From JAUZRW01 sp034437755 (GTDB lineage Bacteria; Chloroflexota; Anaerolineae; Aggregatilineales; Phototrophicaceae): 64,000 nucleotides of DNA. Position numbers and translations under genes: made by a program. Location: the NCBI GenBank assembly GCA_034437755.1, contig DAOTTV010000051.1, forward strand, positions 3,334 through 67,333, read 5' to 3'. The notes under the pieces were generated by a model. It did not search any database. It worked only from the letters and a program-made list of their open reading frames with translations, and was not told the origin of the DNA. Shown here piece after piece: positions 43,587 through 52,838 of the stretch (the first letter of the stretch is position 1; each line of letters begins with the position of its first letter).

Positions 43587-43895
43587 ATGAATCGTGCAGT
43601 TGCTGCGCTGGCTCTTTTGGTCATCATCACCATCGGTGGCGGCATCATCACCGCCGGTCTCGGCTTCAACGTCCCAACTATCATCCAGAGTACGGATCCA
43701 GCTGCGTCTCCCTTCTCGGCTACGCCGTCGCAATCGCTACAGTTCGTGCTGTGGATATTATTCGTGATTGTCAACGTCATCGGTGCGGGTTTAACGCTGG
43801 CGTTTATCCTGTGGTTAGGCAGTCGTGAACTCAGGGTCGTGGAACAGATGCCAAATCGCACGGAAAATGATGACGCTTTGCCTGAAACAACCTAA
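43587..43895 (+). CDS. Small two-segment membrane protein upstream of ctaB
   Basis: A 102-residue protein with two hydrophobic segments (about residues 4-25 and 50-75) and an acidic tail ending in ENDDALPETT. The ATG follows a clear GGAGG ribosome site, and the longer frame from 43539 is not needed. It precedes the haem O synthase gene by about 115 bp on the same strand. A link to oxidase biogenesis is only suggested by position. Confidence 0.72.
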   Translation: MNRAVAALALLVIITIGGGIITAGLGFNVPTIIQSTDPAASPFSATPSQSLQFVLWILFVIVNVIGAGLTLAFILWLGSRELRVVEQMPNRTENDDALPETT

Positions 43896-44012
43896 AAAAC
43901 CATGATATTTGTCGCTGTATAGTCTGCTGTGGCTATATTATCTTAGATGAAAAATTCGGGTTCTTCCTAAAGAGCCAATATCCGTTAACGTTAGCTTGGA
44001 CTGAGTTTACTG

Positions 44013-44942
44013 ATGCAATCCGTTTTACAATCACAACACACACAATCACTGGGGGATACCCTGCGCGCATATCGTGACTTGATGAAGGTGCGTATTGTCC
44101 TTCTGCTCGTTTTTACAACAGTGACAGCGATGGTCGTCGCCGCGAGTGGGATGCCCGCCGCTGATCTGCTGATTGCTACGGTGATCGCGGGGGTGTGCGC
44201 CGCCGGCGGGTCGAGCGCGCTCAATCAATATCTCGATCGCGATATGGATAAGAAAATGAACCGCACCGCCCGCCGCCCGATTCCATCCGGACGCATTGAA
44301 CCGATCAACGCGCTGTTGTTCGGCTTGGCGCTGGTCGCGTGGTCGGTGTTGTTGCTGGGCTTCTTCGTCAACTGGATTGCGGCTTTCTGGGCGTTTGCTG
44401 GATCGATCTATTACGTCGTCCTGTATACGATGATGCTCAAGCGCAATACCGTGGTGAATATCGTCATCGGCGGCGGTGCAGGTGCTATTCCGGTGCTGGT
44501 GGGCTGGTCAGCAGTGACGGGCACAACCCCGCTCGAAGCGTGGATTCTGTTCGCGATCATCTTCTACTGGACACCGCCGCATAGCTGGGCGCTGGCGATC
44601 ATGGTCAACAAAGATTATGCCGCCGCTGGCGTGCCGATGATGCCCGTCGCACGCGGCGAAGAGACGACCCGTGTGCAAATTCTGGTCTACTCGTTCCAGC
44701 TGTTCATCATCACGCTGTTACCGGGGATCGCGTGGGCCTTGGGCGTAGAGATGTTGGGCGTGTTCTATCTCGTCTCGGCTGTGCTACTGGGCGCGGGCTT
44801 GCTCTATTACAGCGTGCGCTTGCTCCAGAAGCCATCGAAGCGCATGGCTCGCGTCGTTTACAAATATTCGTCGATGTATCTAGCGTTCTTATTCCTCGCC
44901 ATGATCCTCGACTGCATGTTTGTCAACCTCAACCTATTATGA
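44013..44942 (+). CDS. ctaB: Protoheme IX farnesyltransferase (haem O synthase)
   Basis: A 309-residue UbiA-superfamily enzyme that attaches a farnesyl chain to haem B to make haem O for terminal oxidases. Signature: NQYLDRDMDKKMNRTARRPIPSGR (the DxxxD prenyl-diphosphate site), LKRNTVVNIVIGGGAGAIPVLVGW, and a second site in WTPPHSWALAI...DYAAAGVPMMPVARGEE. It has about nine membrane segments. Together with the Sco and PCu(A)C genes at 16-17 kb it implies an aa3-type oxidase encoded elsewhere. Confidence 0.96.
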   Translation: MQSVLQSQHTQSLGDTLRAYRDLMKVRIVLLLVFTTVTAMVVAASGMPAADLLIATVIAGVCAAGGSSALNQYLDRDMDKKMNRTARRPIPSGRIEPINALLFGLALVAWSVLLLGFFVNWIAAFWAFAGSIYYVVLYTMMLKRNTVVNIVIGGGAGAIPVLVGWSAVTGTTPLEAWILFAIIFYWTPPHSWALAIMVNKDYAAAGVPMMPVARGEETTRVQILVYSFQLFIITLLPGIAWALGVEMLGVFYLVSAVLLGAGLLYYSVRLLQKPSKRMARVVYKYSSMYLAFLFLAMILDCMFVNLNLL

Positions 44943-44987
44943 CCCCAAAAAACCGTCGGACATGCTATACTACAGGATACGGCTCAG

Positions 44988-45109
44988 TAACTACTCAGGT
45001 CAATTGATTGACGCTAGCTTCTGCCCGCAAGACAAGCACAGTTGAAGTCCCTCTCCTAGCCACATAGTGGCGGTCGGGAGAGGGATTTAGGGTGAGGGCT
45101 AAGTAGCCA
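44988..45109 (+). mobile_element. MITE-like element, copy A
   Basis: A non-coding 122-bp element whose left end TA-ACTACTCAG matches, in reverse complement, the right end of copy B at 52839-52958. The two copies agree over their full length apart from about eight substitutions and a 2-nt indel by eye. The right end here (CTAAGTAG) is slightly decayed. The flanking TA dinucleotides fit IS630/mariner-type target sites. Confidence 0.72.
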
Positions 45110-45119
45110 CTAAATAAAA

Positions 45120-45216
45120 TTGAAAAATGCAAGCTGTGAAAGTTGGTTCTTTCGTATCTTGCGTGGTCAAGCTCTTTTTATTCCCTTTTTAAAAAAGGGA
45201 ACGCCAAAAACTTTTG
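45120..45216 (+). repeat. Dispersed intergenic hairpin repeat
   Basis: Bases 45120-45148 match 1787-1817 (minus strand), and bases 45145-45216 match 63917-63989 (minus strand) with only a few differences, including the shared block CGTATCTTGCGTGGTCAAGC. A palindrome TTCCCTTTTT/AAAAAAGGGAA lies in the second half. No coding role is seen. Confidence 0.7.
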
Positions 45217-45267
45217 CTTACTGCACACGTTCGACATCAGAGCGTTTTTTATTAAGCCTGTATATAA

Positions 45268-45306
45268 AGTCAAACCGCCCATGCGGAAGCGTCGACATGG
45301 GCGGTT
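45268..45306 (-). terminator. Likely terminator of the tal-pgi / gnd unit
   Basis: AACCGCCCATG (45273-45283) and CATGGGCGGTT (45296-45306) make a perfect 11-bp stem with a 12-nt loop; on the minus strand it is followed by a T-rich stretch (TTGACTTTATAT). It lies about 145 bp past the gnd stop. Confidence 0.6.
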
Positions 45307-45449
45307 GAGCTATATTGTTTTGTCGTTAAGAGCAAAGCGGTAATCATGTTATCTATCTTACACAGCACCTATGGAGAAATCGCGAAAATCACGTCATAGG
45401 CTGATATGATTTTGCTCGCTAACGCGGCTCTAGTCAATAAGCAGGGCAG

Positions 45450-46358
45450 TCAGTCGTCTTTGGTTTTCATCGCGTGCCCACCAAATTGATTACGCATGAC
45501 GGACAGCAACTTCTCGGTATAGCCTTGCTCACGCGACTTAATGCGCGTTTGCAGAGCCTGCGTGATGACCGGTGCCGAGACGTTCAGATCAATCGCCTCG
45601 AACACTGTCCAGCGTCCTTCGCCACTATCCGAGACATAGGCTTCGATCGCGTCGAAGTCCTGATCGTTGGTGAACGCATCGTAGATCAAATCCAGCAACC
45701 ACGAGCGCACGACGCTCCCGTGTAACCATGTCCGCGAGACTTCCGCCAGATCAAGATTGAAATCCTCTTTGGCTTTCAAGATAGCGAAGCCCTCGGCGAA
45801 GGCTTGCATCATGCCGTATTCGATACCGTTGTGTACCATCTTGACGAAGTGACCCGCGCCACTCGGTCCGACATAGCCCCAACCAGTATCAGGCGAGGGC
45901 GCGAGCGTCGCGAAGATCGGGTTAAGACTAGCCACAACGTCTTCTTCACCGCCGATCATCATGCTGTAGCCTTCTTTCAAGCCCCACACACCGCCTGATG
46001 TGCCGACATCAACGAAGTGAATCCCCTTTTCTCTGAGGGTTTCGCCCCGCCGCATCGTGTCTTTGTAGTTGCTGTTGCCGCCATCAATGATGATGTCGCC
46101 ATCATCGAGCGCATCCGCTAGCGCGTTGACGGTGCTTTCGGTAGGATCACCAGCAGGCACCATCACCCATACTGCACGCGGCGCATCAAGCTGGGCGACG
46201 AGCGCGCTCAGGTCATCAGCACCTGTCGCACCATCGGACTCCGCCGCTTTAATCGCATCAGCGTTCAAGTCCGTCACGACAACATCATGCCCGCCCTGTA
46301 GCAGACGTTTCGTCATGTTTGCGCCCATCTTGCCTAAACCAACCATACCTAATTGCAT
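45450..46358 (-). CDS. gnd: 6-phosphogluconate dehydrogenase (short, GndA/YqeC type)
   Basis: A 302-residue enzyme of the short 6PGDH class, which oxidatively decarboxylates 6-phosphogluconate to ribulose 5-phosphate. The Rossmann motif GMVGLGKMGANM opens the protein, then DGGNSNYKDTMRR, VDVGTSGGVWGLKEGYSMMIGG and the catalytic HFVKMVHNGIEYG (Lys and Asn). The short class often uses NAD+. The start follows AAGGAG. It lies 33 bp downstream of the tal-pgi fusion, so both act in one sugar-phosphate operon. Confidence 0.95.
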   Translation of the reverse strand: MQLGMVGLGKMGANMTKRLLQGGHDVVVTDLNADAIKAAESDGATGADDLSALVAQLDAPRAVWVMVPAGDPTESTVNALADALDDGDIIIDGGNSNYKDTMRRGETLREKGIHFVDVGTSGGVWGLKEGYSMMIGGEEDVVASLNPIFATLAPSPDTGWGYVGPSGAGHFVKMVHNGIEYGMMQAFAEGFAILKAKEDFNLDLAEVSRTWLHGSVVRSWLLDLIYDAFTNDQDFDAIEAYVSDSGEGRWTVFEAIDLNVSAPVITQALQTRIKSREQGYTEKLLSVMRNQFGGHAMKTKDD

Positions 46359-46391
46359 TATTGTATCTCCTTAGTCGTTGTTGAGTGTCGA

Positions 46392-49193
46392 TTAGGTTGC
46401 GACGGCATCGCGCAGAGCCTCCAAGCCCGCGACCTGATCGGCGAGATGCAAACGCAAGACATGACGATTTTCATCGAGTAGCGCCTGACGATCACCGAGC
46501 GCCTGTGCGTTCTTCAGCGTGCCGAAGCTCATGGCGGAGTCGTCCGCCCCTGCTTCGTCGGGGATGTCGAGATCAGTCGGCATATCTGCCGTGATCTGAA
46601 TGAATAAGCCCTTACCGGCATCGCCCTTGTGCAATTGACCTGTGCTGTGCAAGAAGCGCGGCCCGTAGCCCACCGTGACCGCCATCTGCGTTTGATCGCG
46701 CAGGCGTGCTTGTAAATCCTGCAAGAGAGCAGTCGTCTCATCCATCGGCGTGACATAGGCGTGAAGCGCGATGTACGAACCATCTTGTGCATGATCGAGG
46801 AAAGCGTGCAGGGCATCTGCCGGACTATCCGCAGTGACAGCGCCGATGACCTGTATGCCATTGCTTTCGATGCTCACGGGTAACGTCGGGAGTTCGCCCG
46901 TTTCTTCGTAGGCTTCGATCATGGCGCGTGCCGATTGCTTTGCGGCTTCGACGTTCGGTTGGTCGAAGGGTTGGATGCCGAGGCGATAGCCAGCGACAGC
47001 AGTCGCCATCTCCCACAGGAAGAATTGCCCGCCAAGATCGTACAGATCATCCAGCTGTATCGTGACGACCGGATACCCATCTGACACTAACGCGGCAATG
47101 GCATCATCATAGGTGGTCTCATCGCGCAGGCGCAAATAGACAAACACGCGGTCATCGCCATAGACATCAGGCGCACCCAGCGGCTCACCGACGACCGGCA
47201 GAATACCTATGCCGTTTTTGCCCGTGCTTTCAGCAATCAATTGCTCTGCCCAATCAGCAAACGGGGCGATTTGTGGCGATAATACAAAGGTGAGTTTATC
47301 GCGTCCAGCTTTGGCGAGTTCGCCCATGATCGCGCCCAATTTGCCGCCGAGATTATCGCCTTCGGATTCGCATTGTTGTGGATCACAGTTCAGTGCCATG
47401 ATGTTGGCGCGCTCCAGCAAAAGATCAACATCCAAGCCGATCAAAGCCGCCGGCACGATGCCGAAGAACGACAGCACCGAGTAACGCCCGCCGATATTGG
47501 GATCATTGAGGAACACGCTACGGAAGCGATAACGATCACCGATGCTTTCTAGCTTACTATGGGGGTCGGTAATGCCGATGAAATGTTGCCCCGCCTGCGT
47601 TTTATCACCATAGTGGGCGAGAGCGAGATTATAAAAATACTTGAACGCCGATAAAGTCTCGGCTGTACCGCCGGATTTCGTCGCCACGATGAACAGCGTC
47701 TTGGTGATGTCTAGCGTCTGCTCATAATGGCGCACGTACCCCGGATCCGTACTGTCAAGCACATGCAGATCGAGTCCATCGCTCTGATCACCGAAGACAC
47801 GACTGAAAACTTCCGGCGCGAGACTACTGCCCCCCATGCCCAGCAACAGCACGTCAGTATAGCCGGCCGTACGCACCGCATGTACCAGATGATGAATGCG
47901 ATCGAGATCCGACTGCACGTGTTCCATGATCATCAACCAGCCGAGGCGATTGCTGATTTCAGTCGGGTCATCTGCCCACACCGTATGATCATGTTCCCAG
48001 ATGCGGCGCATGATGTTATCACTGCCAATTTGCGTCAGTGCCTCATCAACAGCGGCTTGGTAATCCCCAAGGTCTGCCGAGAGGCTATAGAACTCCCCCG
48101 CGATTTTATCCCGCTTCGCCTGGATGCTGTCCATCAAACCTGCGAAAGAGTCCGCGAATTTCTCCACGCCGACATCCTGCAAATTCTTGGTGATCGCGTC
48201 ATAATCGACCCCGCTGGCTTTCAATTGGTCGATGGTAGCCACTGCTTGATCGAGATCGACCGTCAGTGTCTCGGCGAGAGCGCCATGATCGATGAATTTA
48301 TCGATGGTATCAGGCGGCGCAGTATTGACCGTATGCGCGCCGATTAACTCATCGACATATTTCACGTCCGAATAGCTCTCGTCTTTAGTGCTGGTCGATG
48401 CCCATAGCGGACGTTGCACGCGTGCGCCCTGATTCGCCAGCGCTAACCAGCGCGGGTTATCGGGGTTAAAAATTTCCAGAAAGCGTCTGTAAGCCGCCTT
48501 GGCATTCGCCACAGCGATCTGACCGCGCAATTCAGCATGACCGATCTCGTCGAGTGCTTCATCCATATCAGTCTCAACACGGCTGACAAAGAAAGACGCA
48601 ACCGACGCAACCTGTCCGGGGTCGCCGTCATTCTCAACTAGTGTTTCTAATCCACTCATATAGGCTTCAGTGACGTTATCATAATCTTGCAGAGAGAACA
48701 TCAAGGTGATGTTGATGTTGATGCCTTCGCTGATGAGCGTTTGAATAGCGGGGATGCCTTCCGGCGTGGCGGGTACTTTAATCAGGACATTCGGGCGATC
48801 AACGGCTTTATATAGGCGGCGCGCTTCGTCGATTGTGCCCTGTGTATCGCGGGCGAGTGTCGGGCTGACTTCCAGGCTCACGTAGCCATCAGCACCGTTG
48901 CTCTCATCGTAGACGGGACGGAACAGATCAGTCGCCTGCTGAATATCTTCGATCACGAGCGCTTCATAAATCTCTGTCGCGGATTTACCAGCTCGCACCA
49001 GGTCAGCGATCGCGTCGTCGTAATCATCGCTATTACCGATTGCTTTCTGGAAGATGGACGGATTCGATGTTACGCCCCGTACACCGCGGTCAATTTCGGC
49101 TTGCATCCCGCCATCTTCTAAAAATTGACGACGGATATAATCAATCCAGATGGATTGGCCGTACTTGTTATACAAATCATGGAGTTTGGTCAT
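46392..49193 (-). CDS. tal-pgi: Transaldolase / glucose-6-phosphate isomerase fusion
   Basis: A 933-residue bifunctional enzyme. The N-terminal ~370 residues are transaldolase (TSNPSIFQKAI, VSPTLARDT, Schiff-base Lys in NVLIKVPATPEG), moving three-carbon units in the pentose phosphate pathway. The C-terminal part is a glucose-6-phosphate isomerase (LLLGMGGSSLAPEVF, VATKSGGTAETLS, and GGRYSVLSFFG). Fusions of this type are known in several bacterial groups. ATG 49193 is chosen inside a longer frame because GGGAG precedes it closely. It is upstream of gnd on the same strand. Confidence 0.95.
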   Translation of the reverse strand: MTKLHDLYNKYGQSIWIDYIRRQFLEDGGMQAEIDRGVRGVTSNPSIFQKAIGNSDDYDDAIADLVRAGKSATEIYEALVIEDIQQATDLFRPVYDESNGADGYVSLEVSPTLARDTQGTIDEARRLYKAVDRPNVLIKVPATPEGIPAIQTLISEGININITLMFSLQDYDNVTEAYMSGLETLVENDGDPGQVASVASFFVSRVETDMDEALDEIGHAELRGQIAVANAKAAYRRFLEIFNPDNPRWLALANQGARVQRPLWASTSTKDESYSDVKYVDELIGAHTVNTAPPDTIDKFIDHGALAETLTVDLDQAVATIDQLKASGVDYDAITKNLQDVGVEKFADSFAGLMDSIQAKRDKIAGEFYSLSADLGDYQAAVDEALTQIGSDNIMRRIWEHDHTVWADDPTEISNRLGWLMIMEHVQSDLDRIHHLVHAVRTAGYTDVLLLGMGGSSLAPEVFSRVFGDQSDGLDLHVLDSTDPGYVRHYEQTLDITKTLFIVATKSGGTAETLSAFKYFYNLALAHYGDKTQAGQHFIGITDPHSKLESIGDRYRFRSVFLNDPNIGGRYSVLSFFGIVPAALIGLDVDLLLERANIMALNCDPQQCESEGDNLGGKLGAIMGELAKAGRDKLTFVLSPQIAPFADWAEQLIAESTGKNGIGILPVVGEPLGAPDVYGDDRVFVYLRLRDETTYDDAIAALVSDGYPVVTIQLDDLYDLGGQFFLWEMATAVAGYRLGIQPFDQPNVEAAKQSARAMIEAYEETGELPTLPVSIESNGIQVIGAVTADSPADALHAFLDHAQDGSYIALHAYVTPMDETTALLQDLQARLRDQTQMAVTVGYGPRFLHSTGQLHKGDAGKGLFIQITADMPTDLDIPDEAGADDSAMSFGTLKNAQALGDRQALLDENRHVLRLHLADQVAGLEALRDAVAT

Positions 49194-49233
49194 AGTTTCT
49201 CCCAGTGGGTTAGATATGCGTTTCACTCTCAAC

Positions 49234-49284
49234 GTGTAACACATTTCTGTTAAATTAACACATTAAATACGTGAATTACTCACG
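49234..49284. promoter_or_regulatory. Cluster of operator-like palindromes in divergent promoter region
   Basis: GTGTAACAC (49234-49242), TGTTAAATTAACA (49248-49260) and CGTGA/TCACG (49270-49284) are three inverted repeats in about 50 bp between tal-pgi and the divergent prenyltransferase gene. They are plausible regulator sites, but no regulator is identified. Confidence 0.35.
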
Positions 49285-49432
49285 ATCATAGACTTCTCAG
49301 TTCTTGGACGAAGCTGTACGATAGAGACTTACGTCGATTTATCACTTTTTTACACGATTATGTCACAGCAAGCGTCAGCATCTCGCATCGGGACACACAT
49401 CACACGACAGCTTGATAAGGATACGATGAATT

Positions 49433-50317
49433 ATGCGTCAAATTATCTGGGCACTATGGGCAAGTGCCCGTCCGTTACAACTATTAGCTGTCCTCGGTGT
49501 TGCCTATACTGGCATGATTATCGCGTATGTACGCGCTGATACATTCAGCTTAGGCGGACTCATCGGAGCATCACTGGCATTAGTCGGGGTCGCGCTCTCA
49601 ATTCATCATGCCAACGAGTATGCCGACATCGAGACGGATAGACTGACTGAACGGACAAAATTTTCGGGCGGTAGCGGGGCACTGGTCAGCGTGCCACAAG
49701 CCCGCCACTACTTACCCTACAGCATGACCATCGAAGCCTTAGCCGGGATCATATGCGGGGTTATCGTTGGTTTGCCCACTACGGCACTGGTCATCTTGCT
49801 CATCGGTACAATCGGCGGTTGGATGTACTCATTACCGCCCTTGCGGCTAGCGTGGCGAGGTTGGGGTGAATTAACGAATGCATTGCTCGGTGGTACTCTG
49901 CTGATGAGCTTCGGCTACAGCGCGCAAACAGGGACAATCGACGCTTTTATTGTGGTCGTCAGCGTGCCGTTCACACTGCTCAACTTCAATAATTTGCTCG
50001 CTACCCAATACGCTGATAAAGATGCCGATGTACAAGTTGGCAAATACTCGCTCGCCACGCGCTATGACTTAGGCTGGCTCAGCGCGCTCTATATCACGGG
50101 ATTACTTGTGAGCAGTGGCTTGTGGATTTATCTGACGAATCGTCTATTACCGTGGCAATTGCTAGTGTTCTTCGTGCCAGTCGTGGCACTCGGTCTATTA
50201 GGAGCGCGAGACTACTACAAAGGGCGTGCGCCGCATTTCAGCGTTTACGCAATGGTGACGATGCTCGTGGGACAATTAGTGGGGTGGGGGATGGTCGCAA
50301 TCCCCATCCCCGCTTGA
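49433..50317 (+). CDS. UbiA-family prenyltransferase (MenA-like)
   Basis: A 294-residue integral membrane prenyltransferase with about eight to nine segments. The first Mg/diphosphate motif is HHANEYADIETDRLTERT (N-x3-D-x3-D) and the second is TQYADKDADVQVGKYSLA. The pattern is closest to MenA (1,4-dihydroxy-2-naphthoate prenyltransferase of menaquinone synthesis), but other UbiA relatives share it. No men genes are adjacent. It converges with gpmI, whose stop lies 2 bp away. Confidence 0.82.
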   Translation: MRQIIWALWASARPLQLLAVLGVAYTGMIIAYVRADTFSLGGLIGASLALVGVALSIHHANEYADIETDRLTERTKFSGGSGALVSVPQARHYLPYSMTIEALAGIICGVIVGLPTTALVILLIGTIGGWMYSLPPLRLAWRGWGELTNALLGGTLLMSFGYSAQTGTIDAFIVVVSVPFTLLNFNNLLATQYADKDADVQVGKYSLATRYDLGWLSALYITGLLVSSGLWIYLTNRLLPWQLLVFFVPVVALGLLGARDYYKGRAPHFSVYAMVTMLVGQLVGWGMVAIPIPA

Positions 50318-50318
50318 G

Positions 50319-51863
50319 TTAGTCCTCTGTTTCGCGCCATGCATCAATCAGTGATTGTCCGGTCATCGCCGATGGCTGATCCAAATTCAGCAGATCAAGT
50401 ACAGTCGGCGCGATATCTGCCAGCTTGCCGCGTGGCTTCAGTGCATAATAGCCCGCACCGATGACAAATAAAGCAACCGGATTCGTCGTATGGTAGGTGT
50501 GAGCTTCACCGGTCGATAATTCGATCATGCGCTCACAGTTACCATGATCGGCAGTGACGATCACAACGCCGCCTTTTGCTGTGACAGCATCGACCAAACG
50601 ACCAACACATTCATCGACTGTTTCAACGGCTTTGATCGCCGCGCCTAACGACCCCGTATGCCCGACCATATCGGGGTTGGCATAGTTAATCAGGATGAAG
50701 CTGTCGTCACCTTCTTCAATGCGTGCGAGCGTCGCTTCGGTGAGTTCATAGGCGCTCATCTCCGGCTTTTCATCGTAGGTTGCAACATCTTTAGGAGACT
50801 GAATGATAGCGCGATCTTCACCAACAAACGGAGCTTCGCGACGACCACCGAAGAAAAAGGTCACATGCGGGTACTTCTCCGTCTCTGCGCTGTGATACTG
50901 TGCCAGACCAGCATCACTGATGACTTCTGAGAGCGTGTTCTCCAGATTGTCCTTGCCGAATAACACCTGCACTGGTAATTCATTCATGTAGTTGGTGAAG
51001 GTCACAATCTCTAAATCATCGATCGGCTCACCGTCGAAGCCCTCAACATCATCTAGCGAGAATGCCTGCACAATTTGCCGCATACGATCCGCGCGGAAGT
51101 TATAGAATACCAGCGCATCACCAGCATCAATCGTCGCGCCATCTGCTGAGCCGATCACAGTCGGCAGGATGAACTCATCGGTCACGCCGGCATCATACGA
51201 TGCTTGTATCGCTTCAGTCGCGCGCGCCGCCATCTCATCAGCTTGATGAAATGCCATCGCATCATAGGCTTGGCGTGTGCGCTCCCAGCGTTTATCGCGA
51301 TCCATCGCGTAATAGCGACCGCTGACAGTAGCAATACGCCCGTGGTTGTTCTGCTCAATGTAAGCTTCGATCTGGCGCACGAAAGTGATACCACTCTCAG
51401 TCGGGGTATCGCGCCCATCAGTGATGATGTGAAGCACTGGTTCGATGTCATAGGTGCGGGTTATATCGAGCAGGGCGAAGAGATGATCGATATGACTATG
51501 AACGCCACCATCGCTGATGAGACCGATCAAATGTAACTTGCCCCCTGCTTGGGCTTTCCGGAAAGCATTCTGTAGACCGCTCATATCGGCTAAGGTCTCT
51601 TCACGAATAGCTTTGTAAATACGCGTGATGTCCTGATAGACAACACGCCCCGCGCCGAGATTCAAGTGACCGACTTCAGAATTGCCCATCTGACCATCGA
51701 CGAGACCGACAGCCTCGCCCGACGCATCAATCACACTGCGTTCGCGGTGCGCCATCCAATGATCGTAATTGGGCGTGTGTGCGTGCAAAATAGCATTGCC
51801 AGCTTCCATTTGACGCATACCCCAACCATCAAGAATCACAAGCATCACAGGTTTATTTACCAT
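50319..51863 (-). CDS. gpmI: 2,3-bisphosphoglycerate-independent phosphoglycerate mutase
   Basis: A 514-residue Mn-dependent enzyme interconverting 3- and 2-phosphoglycerate in glycolysis. Metal and catalytic motifs: VILDGWGMRQ at the start, GQMGNSEVGHLNLGAGR (phospho-Ser in NSEVGH), DGRDTP, YYAMDRDKRWERT, YANPDMVGHTG and VTADHGNCERM. Length is normal. The ATG is preceded by GGAAAGG. Confidence 0.97.
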   Translation of the reverse strand: MVNKPVMLVILDGWGMRQMEAGNAILHAHTPNYDHWMAHRERSVIDASGEAVGLVDGQMGNSEVGHLNLGAGRVVYQDITRIYKAIREETLADMSGLQNAFRKAQAGGKLHLIGLISDGGVHSHIDHLFALLDITRTYDIEPVLHIITDGRDTPTESGITFVRQIEAYIEQNNHGRIATVSGRYYAMDRDKRWERTRQAYDAMAFHQADEMAARATEAIQASYDAGVTDEFILPTVIGSADGATIDAGDALVFYNFRADRMRQIVQAFSLDDVEGFDGEPIDDLEIVTFTNYMNELPVQVLFGKDNLENTLSEVISDAGLAQYHSAETEKYPHVTFFFGGRREAPFVGEDRAIIQSPKDVATYDEKPEMSAYELTEATLARIEEGDDSFILINYANPDMVGHTGSLGAAIKAVETVDECVGRLVDAVTAKGGVVIVTADHGNCERMIELSTGEAHTYHTTNPVALFVIGAGYYALKPRGKLADIAPTVLDLLNLDQPSAMTGQSLIDAWRETED

Positions 51864-51941
51864 GCGTTCGCCTTTCCTATTGCGTAGATGTCATTGACAA
51901 AGACTCAGAAAAAATAGTAAGTGAGCGGTGTAAACACTATG

Positions 51942-52688
51942 TTATGATTGCGTTACTAATTGTACAATAGCGGCTATCGCCATTCCAAAGACGATCAACA
52001 GTTGTCCCGGGCCGTGAGTTAACCAAACAACATCACCAATTGATTTGAATTTGAGATTGTTGAACAAATGCGCCGCAAGAACAAGATCGCTGAACAAGAA
52101 TAAACCCGCCCCGATCGTGATAATCCAGAACACCGGTTGGATTACCGCAATCCCCATCGCAACACCTACTGTTGTCGCCAGCAAGATCGCATAGGGCAGG
52201 GCAAAATACTGAAGTGACTGCAAATCACGCTTGTAGAAGACAACAAAATACCATGCGAAGAACACGAGTAACCACCAGATGACCAACAACCACAAATTTA
52301 CAAGTGTGATGTTCAGCGTTAGAGATGTGCGAAGCATACCGAAGATATATGCTAGATGACCAATGCCAAAAACCAACATGCCATAGAGGACATGATTATC
52401 AACCGGAACAACTTCCGCCATAAAAACATCACCCAAAAAGCTGAAGGTCATACCAATGGCAAACCATAAAGAGAGATCACTCGCTTGTGTGCCCTGTGCA
52501 ATGATGAACCATAGCCATGCGCCCATCACTAACATAAACGAGGATGTCAAGCGCATCGGGCGCGAGATGCGGTGCGTCTGCTCAACATTGAGACGACCTA
52601 CAACAAACCCACCAAATAAGAGACTTGCCCACATGATGAGTAAATACACGACTAGACTAACTTCAATCCACGTAATCGGCAATAACAT
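51942..52688 (-). CDS. YhhN family membrane protein (lysoplasmalogenase-like)
   Basis: A 248-residue protein with about eight membrane segments and the YhhN pattern: IGMTFSFLGDVFMAEV, LVFGIGHLAYIFGML, GAGLFLFSDLVLAAHLF and LTHGPGQLLIVFG. Family members include lysoplasmalogenases that cleave the vinyl-ether bond of lysoplasmalogen. ATG 52688 is preferred over GTG 52697 because GGAG lies eight bases upstream. Activity here is not shown. Confidence 0.75.
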   Translation of the reverse strand: MLLPITWIEVSLVVYLLIMWASLLFGGFVVGRLNVEQTHRISRPMRLTSSFMLVMGAWLWFIIAQGTQASDLSLWFAIGMTFSFLGDVFMAEVVPVDNHVLYGMLVFGIGHLAYIFGMLRTSLTLNITLVNLWLLVIWWLLVFFAWYFVVFYKRDLQSLQYFALPYAILLATTVGVAMGIAVIQPVFWIITIGAGLFLFSDLVLAAHLFNNLKFKSIGDVVWLTHGPGQLLIVFGMAIAAIVQLVTQS

Positions 52689-52838
52689 GCTGCACACTCC
52701 ATGAGAAAGAGATTAGCTTTAGATTAGCAATCATTGTAACGCAAAGCCGGCAAAAGCGCACGACATTCATCAGTCGAAGGTCTACGAACAAGTTGTCATG
52801 AGGATTTACGATAGCGAATCCGTTGCATAATAGACACA

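Noticed and set aside
45120..45343. Two overlapping 62- and 66-codon frames
   Set aside because: They run through the dispersed repeat and the gnd terminator hairpin. Similar peptides at 63740-63976 arise only because the repeat itself recurs.
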